A program made the position numbers and the translations under genes. Below are positions 51,105-60,511 of a stretch of DNA of 64,000 nt, one piece after another. The notes beneath the pieces were generated by a model. That model was not told the DNA's origin and did not search any database. It worked only from the letters and a program-made list of their open reading frames with translations. The DNA is from Algoriphagus lacus (GTDB lineage: Bacteria > Bacteroidota > Bacteroidia > Cytophagales > Cyclobacteriaceae). Within the stretch, counting starts at the first letter, position 1. Each line of letters opens with the position of its first letter. Location: assembly GCF_003583985.1 (NCBI RefSeq), contig NZ_QXML01000004.1, positions 124,001-188,000 of the forward strand, in the 5' to 3' direction.

Positions 51105-51997
51105 CCTTTGACAGCAATGCATTTCTGATCATTTTCACCGGTTCGCTGATTGCGATTTCATGTGGTTTTTTGGGCGTCTTTATGATGCTTCGCAAAATGT
51201 CCATGACCGGTGACGCCATTTCCCACGCCGTACTTCCGGGAATTGTTATAGGATTTTTCGTATCAGGCAGTCAGCGGAGTCTGGAAGTCATTATCGGTGC
51301 CGGTCTTTTGGGGATTTTGGCCACGTTGATGATTGACTGGCTTCGCAAAAAAGCACGAGTTCAATTGGATGCTTCCATAGGGATTACCTTTACTCTCCTC
51401 TTTGCTATTGGAATTATTCTGATCAATCTACTGGCCTACAAAGTTGATCTGGATCAAGAATGCGTCCTCTATGGGGAAATTGCCTACTTGCCAATTGACA
51501 GCTGGATCACCAAAAGCGGATTGAATCTCGGGCCTCGAATTACCTGGCTCGCAGCCTTAAATTTTATGTTTGTAGTAGGATTTATCTATTTATTATACAA
51601 GGAGTTAATACTTACCAGTTTCGATGAAAGCTTTAGCTCTGTGATGGGTATTCCGGCAAAAGGAATTAATCTGGCGTTGATGAGCATTGTATCCTACACC
51701 ACGGTCAGTAGCTTCGAGTCGGTCGGCGCGATCTTGGTTGTTGCCTTACTTGTAGTACCACCAGCCACATCCTTCCTCTGGACCAAAAGCCTCATGCCTT
51801 TGTTGAAACTAACCGCTGTTTTAGGCATTTTAATTGCACTGCTGGGATATTACCTTGCCTACTGGTTTGACAGTTCCATTGCTGGTATGATGGTAACCGT
51901 TGCTGGGATATTTTTCGGAATCAGTGTTTTGATTCAGGGAAAAAGACCCTTCTGGGCAAAAGGAACTTCCACAGTGAATCAACCGTTTGGAATTTGA
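51101..51997 (+). CDS. Metal ABC transporter permease (second)
   Basis: A 298-residue ABC-3 permease with about eight TM helices. It has the family blocks KMSMTGDAISHAVLPGIVIG (20 residues), SFESVGAILVVALLVVPPAT and FDESFSSVMGIPAKGINL. It has no C-terminal sensor, unlike its upstream partner. Two different permeases probably form the channel of one transporter. The gene overlaps the upstream gene by 4 nt and shares one base with the next start codon. Confidence 0.94.
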   Translation: MTFDSNAFLIIFTGSLIAISCGFLGVFMMLRKMSMTGDAISHAVLPGIVIGFFVSGSQRSLEVIIGAGLLGILATLMIDWLRKKARVQLDASIGITFTLLFAIGIILINLLAYKVDLDQECVLYGEIAYLPIDSWITKSGLNLGPRITWLAALNFMFVVGFIYLLYKELILTSFDESFSSVMGIPAKGINLALMSIVSYTTVSSFESVGAILVVALLVVPPATSFLWTKSLMPLLKLTAVLGILIALLGYYLAYWFDSSIAGMMVTVAGIFFGISVLIQGKRPFWAKGTSTVNQPFGI

Positions 51998-52461
51998 TGA
52001 ATACTATGAAATCGTTAGTCTTCCTTTTTGCCGCCTTACTCTTGAGCTTTTCCTTAAAAGCCCAAGACCAAATTCAATGGATGAAATTTGAAGAAGCTGT
52101 TGCTGCCAATGCCAAAAATCCAAAAATGATTTTGGTTGACGTATACACCGACTGGTGTGGTTGGTGCAAAAAGATGGATAAAGAGACGTTCACTGACCCG
52201 AAAGTAGTCGATTATGTAAACAGCAAGTTTTACGCGGTTAAAATGAATGCCGAGGACACTCAAAGGACGTTTGACTTTATGGGCAAAACTTACAATGAAG
52301 CCCAAATGGCGGCGGCAATGCGAGTTCGCTCCTATCCAAATTTTGTGATCATCGAGCCTAAGCTCCAAAACATCGCCCAACTTCCCGGCTATCGGCAACC
52401 TGCTGAATTTTTGTCCGGACTCAATGAATTAATCGAAAAAGCTTTCCGAGTAAAACCATGA
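51997..52461 (+). CDS. Exported thioredoxin-fold protein with WCGWC motif
   Basis: A 154-residue protein with a signal peptide (MNTMKSLVFLFAALLLSFSL then KAQ). A thioredoxin fold follows with the redox motif DWCGWCKK (Cys54 and Cys57), the ligand strand VDVYTDW, and the cis-proline region SYPNFVII. It resembles DUF255/thioredoxin_7 periplasmic disulfide reductases. It lies within the metal-uptake operon, sharing one base with the permease stop codon and overlapping mnmE by 4 nt. It could keep cysteines of periplasmic metal-handling proteins reduced, but that is only a guess. The ATG at 51997 is used; another in-frame ATG lies three codons later. Confidence 0.88.
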   Translation: MNTMKSLVFLFAALLLSFSLKAQDQIQWMKFEEAVAANAKNPKMILVDVYTDWCGWCKKMDKETFTDPKVVDYVNSKFYAVKMNAEDTQRTFDFMGKTYNEAQMAAAMRVRSYPNFVIIEPKLQNIAQLPGYRQPAEFLSGLNELIEKAFRVKP

Positions 52462-53840
52462 GTTTTTCCCTCGCCGAGCGCGAAGACACCATTATTGCTC
52501 TAGCCACTCCACAGGGAGTTGGGGCAATTGCTGTTATTCGGCTTTCCGGAAAAGATGCAATCAAAGTAACCAATGAGGTTTTCTTTGGAAAGAATCTTGA
52601 GAACCAACCTTCTCATACCATTCATTTCGGCACGATCCGAAATGGAGAAAAAATCATCGACGAGGTGCTGGTATCCATATTCAAAGCACCAAAATCCTTT
52701 ACCAAAGAAAACGTAGTGGAAATTTCCACCCACGGCTCTTCCTATATCATCAATCAGGTGCTGAAGCTTTTTGTTAGGAAGGGAGTTCGACTGGCCAAAC
52801 CAGGAGAATTTACTCAGCGTGCGTTTCTAAATGGTCAGTTTGATCTCGCACAGGCCGAAGCGGTGGCAGATCTAATCCATGCAGACTCAGAGACTAGTCA
52901 TCAAGCCGCGCTGAATCAGATGCGTGGTGGATTCAGCTCGGAAATCCAGGAATTGAGAAATCAGCTCATTCATTTTGCCTCCATGATTGAACTGGAACTC
53001 GATTTCACCGAAGAGGATGTCGAGTTTGCCAGTCGGAATGACCTTCGGGTACTGGTTGAGCGGATTCTGAGAATCGTGGAAGAGTTGATTCTGAGCTTTG
53101 ATTTGGGTAATGTGATTAAAAACGGGGTTCCAACTGTCATCGCCGGAAAACCAAATGCCGGAAAATCCACCTTGCTCAATGCCCTCTTGAATGAGGAAAA
53201 AGCCATTGTGTCAGATATTGCCGGGACTACACGGGATTTTATTGAAGACGAAATCAGCATTGGAGGAGTAATCTTCCGATTTATCGATACGGCAGGTTTG
53301 CGGGAAACGACCGATACCATTGAGGCCATCGGAGTCAGCCGAACTCAGGAGAAAATGAAAACAGCATCCCTGATTCTGTACCTATTTGACCTGAGCGATA
53401 CAGATCTAGTGGAAATCAATCGGGACATCAACAAACTGGAAAACCTGGGCGTGCCTTTCCTGAAAGTAGCCAACAAAACAGACAAGGCTAAGGAAAATAT
53501 AATCAGTGAGTTAAAGGCTCAGCATCCCGATACTATTTTTATTTCTGCAGGCCAAAAAGAAAACCTTGAAGGCCTTAAAGCACGCATCCTTGAACTCGTC
53601 AATCTTGATAAATTCCGTACTGGAAATACCATCGTGACCAATGTCCGCCACTACGATAGCCTGACAAAAACCCGGGAATCCCTGCTAGATGTGTTGACAG
53701 GGTTGGATAATCAAGTAACCAACGATTTTCTGGCCATGGACATCCGCCGAGCCCTACATTACCTCGGAGAGATTACAGGAGCCGTGACTACGGATGATTT
53801 GCTCGCTAATATTTTCTCGAAGTTTTGTATCGGAAAGTAG
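52458..53840 (+). CDS. mnmE: tRNA modification GTPase MnmE
   Basis: A 460-residue GTPase that, with MnmG, adds the carboxymethylaminomethyl group to wobble uridine 34 of several tRNAs. It has the N-terminal folate-binding domain (REDTIIALATPQGVGAIAVI, 20 residues), a helical domain, and an inserted G domain with GKPNAGKST (G1), a DTAG motif (FIDTAGLRETTD) and NKTD (G4). The C-terminus is FCIGK, the catalytic cysteine motif. Length is standard. It overlaps the thioredoxin-like gene by 4 nt, so this housekeeping enzyme is likely co-expressed with the metal-regulated operon unless an internal promoter exists. mnmG is not in the window. Confidence 0.96.
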   Translation: MSFSLAEREDTIIALATPQGVGAIAVIRLSGKDAIKVTNEVFFGKNLENQPSHTIHFGTIRNGEKIIDEVLVSIFKAPKSFTKENVVEISTHGSSYIINQVLKLFVRKGVRLAKPGEFTQRAFLNGQFDLAQAEAVADLIHADSETSHQAALNQMRGGFSSEIQELRNQLIHFASMIELELDFTEEDVEFASRNDLRVLVERILRIVEELILSFDLGNVIKNGVPTVIAGKPNAGKSTLLNALLNEEKAIVSDIAGTTRDFIEDEISIGGVIFRFIDTAGLRETTDTIEAIGVSRTQEKMKTASLILYLFDLSDTDLVEINRDINKLENLGVPFLKVANKTDKAKENIISELKAQHPDTIFISAGQKENLEGLKARILELVNLDKFRTGNTIVTNVRHYDSLTKTRESLLDVLTGLDNQVTNDFLAMDIRRALHYLGEITGAVTTDDLLANIFSKFCIGK

Positions 53841-53929
53841 AATCCAAAAATGACTTGTCCTTTCAGCCAGAAAAATGAAGAGCTATTTTCCCTTTTAATT
53901 TCTGGGCTTTAATAATCTGATCCCTCTTT

Positions 53930-56104
53930 TCAATTTACAAACAGCTCGTCTACTAACAGTAAGCCTGCGCCGCCCTTTCTTTTACTCCAGCTACCTATTT
54001 TTTCCACAGGCTTAGCCACGACTTTGATATATTTTGCTTTAACCGGCTTAAAATCACAGGTGATTAGCTCAATGTAAGGAACCCCTTCCTTATTGGGCTG
54101 GATAGGTCTCATTTTCCCCACCAACCTTAATGAATTTGGGTCATCTCCTCCCCAGATTTCAATGGATTCCGGAGGAAAAATAACATTGCTGGGCTCCACC
54201 AAAACGCGCATACTTACAGCACTGATGTTCACGCTTTGACCATATTCCAACAGCAATTCCATTGGATTACCTCGAAAACCTGCCCAATTGTTTGCCCAAG
54301 CCGGACTGTTGGCGTTATAGGTTCCGAGCTCAGTATCGAAGAAAGTTTTGGAGCCATTTGCAGGATGAACACGACTCAACTTACTTAACAGCAGCACTGT
54401 ATCCGGTTTGTTACTGTTTTTATAAATATTGAAAGTGGCGACTTCACTGGCACTCCACCCTTCCTTATAGGCTCTGGCCTTCACCAGTTTTCCCTCTGTC
54501 AGGACTGTTTCACCAAAAACAAATTTGGGGGAATTCTCCTTGTCAGGATCGGTCCCGTCCAAGGTGTAGCGAATCTCGACGTCACGAATCGGGTGCCCGA
54601 TATTTAAGGCCATGGTATCTTTAAAAATAGTCGAAGCATTGGCCAGTTGAGGCAGGTTCAACTGAAGTATTTCCTCATCCAGACCCTCTCTTCCGTAAAT
54701 CCATGCGATTTGTTTAAACTCGTTTTTGAGTGTTTCCAGCTCTGATTTGGTCAAAGGTGTTTCCCAAACAGTCATAGTTTTCAGGGACTCAATACCTCGG
54801 GCAACCGTCTGAATCGAAGTTAAATCCACCTTTGTTCCTGAGATGGAAAGATGCTGGAGCTTACCAAGTTTCACCAATTCTACAAGGCCTTTGCCGGTTA
54901 TTTCAGTATAGTTCAGGTTAAGCCTGATCAGATTTTCAAAGCGCAAAAGAGCCTGGATATCCTGATCTTTTACCGGCATTTTATTAAGATTTAAGGCTAC
55001 CACCTGTTCACTCACTTTTACCAGTTCATCGATAGAACTTGAGGTAAAATTTGCAGGGCTAAAGAGTACTACGTCCAAGGCTGGAGAATCTTTAGCCAAA
55101 GGAATTACTGCACGATAGGAAGTATTGAGTTCTTGGATGGTTTGGGGATTTGCTTCAGCAAAGTCAAAAGAAAGCTCCTGTGTTTTGGAATCAAAAAATC
55201 CCTTGGCCATGATTCTCAATTCATCAGATTCAGGAAGTGTAACCAGAAGGGTTTCCGGTTCCAGATTGGATTTAATCCATTGTTCCAAAATAGCTTTTTC
55301 GCTATCAGTTAACTGAGGTTTTCCAGTTGGAGGCATGTGGTCCTCATCTTCCTCGGGCAGGTGGATCCGATTTAGTAAGGGACTTTCCTCCGGTTTTCCT
55401 CCCACAAACACCACCCCATTTTCTCCCCCTTTCAACAAAGCTTCCAGAGTAGTCATGATTAATTCCCCCTTTGCTTTGGAGGGATTGTGACAGGAATTGC
55501 ATTTACTTTCTAAAATCGGAAGAATTAAATGGTCAAAGACCTGCGCTTCCTCAAATGGAACTTGCTCTACTTTGTTCGCAAGAATAGGCTCCAAAATAAA
55601 GTTTTCCCCATGGGTTAGATTTGATCCAAAATGTCCTGCCAGAATGATGGAGAGAGCAGTCACTCCAATCCCTACATTGGCTATGTTGCCTGGATACCAA
55701 GGATAATTTCGAAATGCATAAACCAAGGAGGCAAGAAAAACCATCCCGGCCCCAGACCATTTATGCCAATTCAGCATCTGACCGGAATAACCTTCCTCCT
55801 GAGCCAAAAACAAGCCCATAATAGCGGCAATCAATCCTGTCAAAATGGAAAATAAGAACAGATTTCCGGAAAACTTCTGAAAGAACGCCTGAGAGCGGAA
55901 TTCCGGTTTAAATCGGAAAAGCTCAAGGAAAAGCGCCAAAAGCAAGAGTGCGATCGGAAAATGAAGCATCACAGGATGCAACCGGCCAATGGGCTGCATC
56001 CAAAGAGGAATATGGATATACGATTCAAATAGTAGGAAGAAAAGCAATAAACAATTGCCTCCAAACAAAATTCTTTCTGCAATGCTGGTCAGCTTGCTCT
56101 TCAT
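53930..56104 (-). CDS. DUF2231-like membrane protein with c-type cytochrome, leucine-rich and CHB_HEX_C-like domains
   Basis: A 724-residue protein. About five N-terminal TM helices (14-160, the DUF2231-type block GRLHPVMLHFPIALLL) are followed by a planctomycete-type cytochrome c segment with CNSCH (202-206). Leucine-rich-like repeats come next (about 330-450, LIRLNLNYTEITGKGL), then a CHB_HEX_C/Fn3-associated domain with RYTLDGTDP (about 500-560), and a C-terminal beta domain of F5/8 discoidin-like appearance. The soluble part should face the periplasm, where the haem may take electrons. The gene lies 35 nt downstream of the DUF1501 gene, so it is probably the last gene of a three-gene operon. 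Such modular proteins are typical of Planctomycetes and related Bacteroidota. Function unknown. Confidence 0.84.
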   Translation of the reverse strand: MKSKLTSIAERILFGGNCLLLFFLLFESYIHIPLWMQPIGRLHPVMLHFPIALLLLALFLELFRFKPEFRSQAFFQKFSGNLFLFSILTGLIAAIMGLFLAQEEGYSGQMLNWHKWSGAGMVFLASLVYAFRNYPWYPGNIANVGIGVTALSIILAGHFGSNLTHGENFILEPILANKVEQVPFEEAQVFDHLILPILESKCNSCHNPSKAKGELIMTTLEALLKGGENGVVFVGGKPEESPLLNRIHLPEEDEDHMPPTGKPQLTDSEKAILEQWIKSNLEPETLLVTLPESDELRIMAKGFFDSKTQELSFDFAEANPQTIQELNTSYRAVIPLAKDSPALDVVLFSPANFTSSSIDELVKVSEQVVALNLNKMPVKDQDIQALLRFENLIRLNLNYTEITGKGLVELVKLGKLQHLSISGTKVDLTSIQTVARGIESLKTMTVWETPLTKSELETLKNEFKQIAWIYGREGLDEEILQLNLPQLANASTIFKDTMALNIGHPIRDVEIRYTLDGTDPDKENSPKFVFGETVLTEGKLVKARAYKEGWSASEVATFNIYKNSNKPDTVLLLSKLSRVHPANGSKTFFDTELGTYNANSPAWANNWAGFRGNPMELLLEYGQSVNISAVSMRVLVEPSNVIFPPESIEIWGGDDPNSLRLVGKMRPIQPNKEGVPYIELITCDFKPVKAKYIKVVAKPVEKIGSWSKRKGGAGLLLVDELFVN

Positions 56105-56139
56105 AGCTGGGGTGATGTTAATAGTAGGGATTCCAATTT

Positions 56140-57594
56140 TTAGGATATCAGGCCTTTGACCACATGGCCGGAAACATCAGTCAATCTGAATCTTCGTCCA
56201 AGGTGCTTATAGATTAGTTTTTCATGATCCAATCCCAGCAAATGCAACACAGTAGCCTGAAAATCATGAATGTGTACCGGATCTTTGGCCACATTGTAAC
56301 CCAATTCATCAGTTTCTCCATAAACCAAACCCGGCTTAACTCCTCCCCCTGCCATCCAAATGCTGAAACAACGTGGATGGTGATCCCGACCATAATCCGA
56401 GGGGTCAAGTTTCCCCTGGCTGTAATTTGTCCTTCCAAATTCTCCTCCCCATATCACCAGCGTCTCGTCCAAAAGCCCACGCTGCTTTAAATCTGTCACC
56501 AAAGCTGCGGAAGCCTGATCGGTATCTTTGGCTTGATGGGTGATTTCATAAGGAAGATTTCCATGCTGATCCCATCCTTGGTGATAGAGCTGCACAAACC
56601 GGACTCCGCTTTCGGAAAGTTTTCTAGCCAATAAGCAATTGGCGGCATAAGTCCCGGGAACCAAGCAATCAGGACCGTATAGCTTGATTACCGAATCAGG
56701 TTCTTTATTCAGGTCCATGATTTCGGGGACCGTCGTCTGCATTTTATAGGCCATTTCGTATTGCTTGATTTTGGCACTGATCTCCGGATCGCCAAATTTT
56801 TCATAGGAAAGCTGATTCAACTCCGAAATATTGTCCAGCATCACTCTTCGCTCTTCCCTACTCATTCCTTTAGGGTCTTTCAGGTATAAAACGGGATCTT
56901 CCCCGCTGCTAAACTGTACACCTTGGTGGACGGAGTCCAGGAATCCATTCGTCCAAAGTTTGGAATATACCCCTTGACCATTTCCAATACCTCTGGAAAG
57001 CAATACGGTAAATGCAGGTAAATTTTGATTCTCACTTCCCAAACCATAACTCAGCCAGGCTCCCATACTTGGTCTATTACCCTGCTGTGCTCCTGTCTGG
57101 AAGAAAGTCAGCGCAGGATCATGATTAATTGCTTCCGTATGCATTGACCTGACAATGCAAAGGTCATCAACTATTTTGGCGGTGTAGGGCATCAAATCGC
57201 TTATCCATGCCCCGGATTGCCCATACTGTTTGAAATCAGCAAAAGATCCCACCAACGGAAATGAAGATTGGTTGGCTGTCATTCCCGTCAATCGCTGTCC
57301 ACCTCGTACTGAATCAGGAAGTTCCTGTCCAAACATTTCTTTCAGCTTGGGCTTGTAATCGAAGGTTTCAATCTGAGAAGGGGCACCATTTTGAAACAGG
57401 TAGATTACCCGTTTCGCTTTGGGGGCAAAGTCCCTTAATCCTGGAATCATCTCGGCATCCATACTTCCGGTGCCTTTGAACAAGTCCGGCATCAGCAGAG
57501 ATCCTAATGCCACGCTTCCCACTCCCATACTCAGATGTGACAAGAATCGTCTTCTGTTGATGTTTAATCGGTATTCGAAAATATCTTTCTCCAT
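56140..57594 (-). CDS. DUF1501 family protein (alkaline phosphatase-fold, Tat-exported)
   Basis: A 484-residue protein with a twin-arginine signal (NRRRFLSHLSMGVGSVALG, about residues 13-31). The DUF1501 body, of the sulfatase/phosphatase-like superfamily, has MPYTAKIVDDLCIVRSMHTE (20 residues), NHDPALTFFQTGAQQG, LYHQGWDQHGNLP and WGGEFGRT with DHHPRCFSIWMAGGGVKPG. His and Asp residues around GWDQHG and GRDHHP are likely metal ligands. The substrate is unknown. Members almost always lie next to DUF1549/DUF1553 genes, as here (1 nt apart), so they act together. Tat export suggests that it folds in the cytoplasm with a metal or cofactor. Confidence 0.9.
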   Translation of the reverse strand: MEKDIFEYRLNINRRRFLSHLSMGVGSVALGSLLMPDLFKGTGSMDAEMIPGLRDFAPKAKRVIYLFQNGAPSQIETFDYKPKLKEMFGQELPDSVRGGQRLTGMTANQSSFPLVGSFADFKQYGQSGAWISDLMPYTAKIVDDLCIVRSMHTEAINHDPALTFFQTGAQQGNRPSMGAWLSYGLGSENQNLPAFTVLLSRGIGNGQGVYSKLWTNGFLDSVHQGVQFSSGEDPVLYLKDPKGMSREERRVMLDNISELNQLSYEKFGDPEISAKIKQYEMAYKMQTTVPEIMDLNKEPDSVIKLYGPDCLVPGTYAANCLLARKLSESGVRFVQLYHQGWDQHGNLPYEITHQAKDTDQASAALVTDLKQRGLLDETLVIWGGEFGRTNYSQGKLDPSDYGRDHHPRCFSIWMAGGGVKPGLVYGETDELGYNVAKDPVHIHDFQATVLHLLGLDHEKLIYKHLGRRFRLTDVSGHVVKGLIS

Positions 57595-57595
57595 A

Positions 57596-59914
57596 TCAGG
57601 TTTTGGAAATGGTTTCTTCTAGGTTGTAAATGCTGACGATCACTTGCATTAGGGAGGCTAACTGTATGGTATCCAGACCGGGAGGATTTGGATATTCCCC
57701 GACAGCTAAAAGCTCTTTTGCATCTGCTTCATTCAATCCCTGGATCCTTCCATCGTAGTATCTTTTTAGAATTCCGAGCTCCTGTTCGGTAGGAGTCCGG
57801 CAAACTATCATTCGAAATGCTTTTTGAATGTTAGCTTCCGAATCTTTTGATTCTTTGAGGATTTTTCCTGCCAAAACCCTACTGGCTTCCAGTACTGTGG
57901 GATCATTTAGCATCACCAAGGCTTGAAGGGGTGTATTGGTAATGGGGCGCTGAACTTCACATTGATCTCGATTGCTTCCATCAAATATGATCATCGCTGG
58001 AGGAGGAACCGTTCGTTTAATAAAGTTGTACAACCCTCGTCGGTAGAGTTTTTCGTGATGATCCTGCTTATACACTGACAAAATCCCTCTGCCAGAAGTA
58101 GCTCCTTCCCAGAGTCCGGCAGGCTGATAAGGTTTGACACTTGGTCCACCAATCTCAGGATTAAGAAGTCCGCTACTTGCCAGAATTACATCCCTCACAA
58201 ATTCTGCTTTGATTCGGTGGCGTGGAGCACGGCTTAACAACAAGTTATCAGGATCTTTTTCCAGTTTCTTTTTACTCACCACAGCAGACTGCCGGTAAGT
58301 GGCTGAAGTGACCATATGTCTTACCAATCGCTTGATGTTCCAACCGTTTTCCATCAAGTCCACCGCAAGCCAATCCAGAAGTTCGGGATGGGTCGGTAAT
58401 GCTCCCTGCATTCCAAAATCCCCCGGAGTACTCACAATGCCTCTTCCAAAGATTTCCTGCCAAATCTGATTTACAAAAACCCTTGCCGTTAGAGGATTTT
58501 CTCTGTTAAACATCCACTTGGCCAATCCCAGCCTGTTTTTCTCATATTTGGGTCCAAAGCTCAAAATCGACTCAGGGGTTGTGGCTTGCACCTCAACTGT
58601 CTGCCTATCATATACACCCCGGTCAAGCACATAGGTAGGTCGAATGGAATCGAGCTCACCCATCACCGAAACAATCAGATCAAGGGTGTCTTTTTTATTG
58701 ATGAATGTGAGAATAGAGTCCACTTCTGCATTGCTGATTTCCATCAGAGGGCGCTTGGCATAGGTCTCGGGGCCTCCTACCGAGGATTCGATTCCTTTTT
58801 CCTTGATGTTGTTAAAAAAGGAGAAAAAGGAATAGTATTCTTTCTGGGAAATGGGGTCATACTTATGGTCATGGCATGCGGCACACTCCATTGTGATTCC
58901 CATCAGGGATTTGCCCACGGTATTGGTTCGGTCGGTTACATACATTACCCGGTATTCTTCATCCACTACCCCGCCTTCCTCGGTGATTTTATGGTTTCGG
59001 TTAAATCCAGTAGCAAGTATTTGTTCTTTTGTCGCATTTGGAAGTAGGTCTCCGGCCAGTTGCCAAGTGATAAATTGATCGTAAGGCATATTCTTGTTGA
59101 AGGCATGGATTACCCAATCTCTCCAAGGCCATTGACTTCTGTAGCTGTCATCCTGAAATCCATGAGAATCGGCAAAACGGGCTAAATCCATCCAATAGAC
59201 CGCCATTTTTTCCCCATAAGTCGGGCTGGAGAGGAGTCGATCAATCGCTTTTTCATAAGCCTCAGCAGAGTTGTCCGCCAAAAATTCATCCATCATTTCC
59301 AGAGTTGGAGGCAGACCTGTAAGATCCAAACTAGCCCTTTTTAATAAGGCCTCTTTGTCTGATTCCTCATTAGGCTTGAGTCCCGATTCTTCCAACTTTG
59401 CCAAAATGAAAAAATCCACCTCATTTTTTGGCCAATTTTCATCATCCACCTCTGGAAGCTTGGAGCTTATTGGAGGTACAAAAGCCCAATGCTTCTCGTA
59501 TTCCGCTCCTTGACGGATCCACTTTTCAATTAGCCTGATTTCCCGATCGGTAAGTTTAAGGTTTGATTCGGGAGGAGGCATTTGGATACTGGGGTCATCG
59601 GAAATGAGTCTGCGATAGGCTTCAGACTCATCAGGCTTTCCAGGAACCCAACCGTGTGCGCCGGGAGTTTCTTTCAAAGCCTTATAGGCTTCTTCCGCAA
59701 TATCAAGCCGCAATCCTGCTTCTCTCTTGTTTGCATCTGGTCCATGACAGGCAAAGCAATTATCAGAAAGAATTGGCCTGATGTGAAAATTATAACTAAC
59801 CTGATCGGGCATTTTTGAACTTTCAGCTTCTATCCCATCCCCATTATCACAGGAAGGAAGAAAGAACATGGCTGAGATCAGCACTACCCCTAGAAGATAT
59901 AATCGGTTGTACAT
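57596..59914 (-). CDS. Planctomycete-type cytochrome c with DUF1549 and DUF1553 domains
   Basis: A 772-residue lipoprotein (lipobox LPSC, Cys22). The PSCyt1 cytochrome domain comes first (IRPILSDNCFACHGPDANKR; CFACH at 53-57). DUF1549 (PSCyt2) follows with VDFFILAKLEESGLKPNEES and FADSHGFQDDSYR, and DUF1553 (PSD1) fills the C-terminal part with QIWQEIFGRGIVSTPGDFG and RAPRHRIKAEFVRD. It is the first gene of a three-gene operon. These proteins are abundant in Planctomycetes and appear in some Bacteroidota, often linked to breakdown of complex glycans, although their reaction is not known. The single haem suggests electron transfer to or from the partner proteins. Confidence 0.92.
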   Translation of the reverse strand: MYNRLYLLGVVLISAMFFLPSCDNGDGIEAESSKMPDQVSYNFHIRPILSDNCFACHGPDANKREAGLRLDIAEEAYKALKETPGAHGWVPGKPDESEAYRRLISDDPSIQMPPPESNLKLTDREIRLIEKWIRQGAEYEKHWAFVPPISSKLPEVDDENWPKNEVDFFILAKLEESGLKPNEESDKEALLKRASLDLTGLPPTLEMMDEFLADNSAEAYEKAIDRLLSSPTYGEKMAVYWMDLARFADSHGFQDDSYRSQWPWRDWVIHAFNKNMPYDQFITWQLAGDLLPNATKEQILATGFNRNHKITEEGGVVDEEYRVMYVTDRTNTVGKSLMGITMECAACHDHKYDPISQKEYYSFFSFFNNIKEKGIESSVGGPETYAKRPLMEISNAEVDSILTFINKKDTLDLIVSVMGELDSIRPTYVLDRGVYDRQTVEVQATTPESILSFGPKYEKNRLGLAKWMFNRENPLTARVFVNQIWQEIFGRGIVSTPGDFGMQGALPTHPELLDWLAVDLMENGWNIKRLVRHMVTSATYRQSAVVSKKKLEKDPDNLLLSRAPRHRIKAEFVRDVILASSGLLNPEIGGPSVKPYQPAGLWEGATSGRGILSVYKQDHHEKLYRRGLYNFIKRTVPPPAMIIFDGSNRDQCEVQRPITNTPLQALVMLNDPTVLEASRVLAGKILKESKDSEANIQKAFRMIVCRTPTEQELGILKRYYDGRIQGLNEADAKELLAVGEYPNPPGLDTIQLASLMQVIVSIYNLEETISKT

Positions 59915-60511
59915 AGATTTATTGCGCTAAATCTGATAAGGTTGACGCGTTAATTTTCTTTACAGAAAGCTTAAAATATAGTTTTTATGTTAGCTAGGTG
60001 TCCTACTGTATCCTATTTATTCTGGCTTAAATGTTTTTTCTGAAATTTTTTACTGAATGAAACCCATTATTCAATGCATTCTGGGATTTATCCATGTGGT
60101 CCCCTTTCACTTAACTTCTATTTTTCCAGGACTTTAGAATCCCAGACTTAAACTACTTGGTTGAAGTTCAAAACGAGATAGCTCCTCTTCAGCCAGGCAT
60201 TCCAAATTTCAGGTTTCAAAAGACACCGATTTCCTACTTCTTGTTAAGTCATCAATATTCAAAACTCTTGAAGAATCAATTGAATTTGGAAGTCTGCCAA
60301 AAAACATTGCTCAGCCTTTTGTATTTCGCAACCAAAATTTTGAAGCTCAAATTAATATTTATGAATATTATACTGTATTTTAATTTTTTTCAAAATTTTA
60401 TTTTGATTATTATTTCTTTTATCCTAGTTTTCAATGGTTTATGTGGAAGGCATCGAAAGAATGGTTTGTCATTCCAAAGGACTTGTATCATTTAAACATT
60501 GATCAAACTCT
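59915..60511. other. 597-nt AT-rich intergenic region
   Basis: This divergent gap between the DUF1549/DUF1553 gene and the Rossmann protein gene should contain both promoters. I see no convincing gene. A TTG-started frame of 112 codons (60157-60495) has biased, low-complexity composition and no family likeness. No exact TTTG/TAnnTTTG pair, tRNA or strong hairpin stands out; the stretch 60341-60425 is more than 80 percent A+T. Confidence 0.6.

Noticed and set aside
60157..60495. A TTG-started frame of 112 codons in the gap before the Rossmann protein gene
   Set aside because: Its composition follows the AT-rich DNA (runs of Ile, Phe, Leu and Asn). It has no recognisable domain, signal or start context, and similar frames arise by chance in such DNA.
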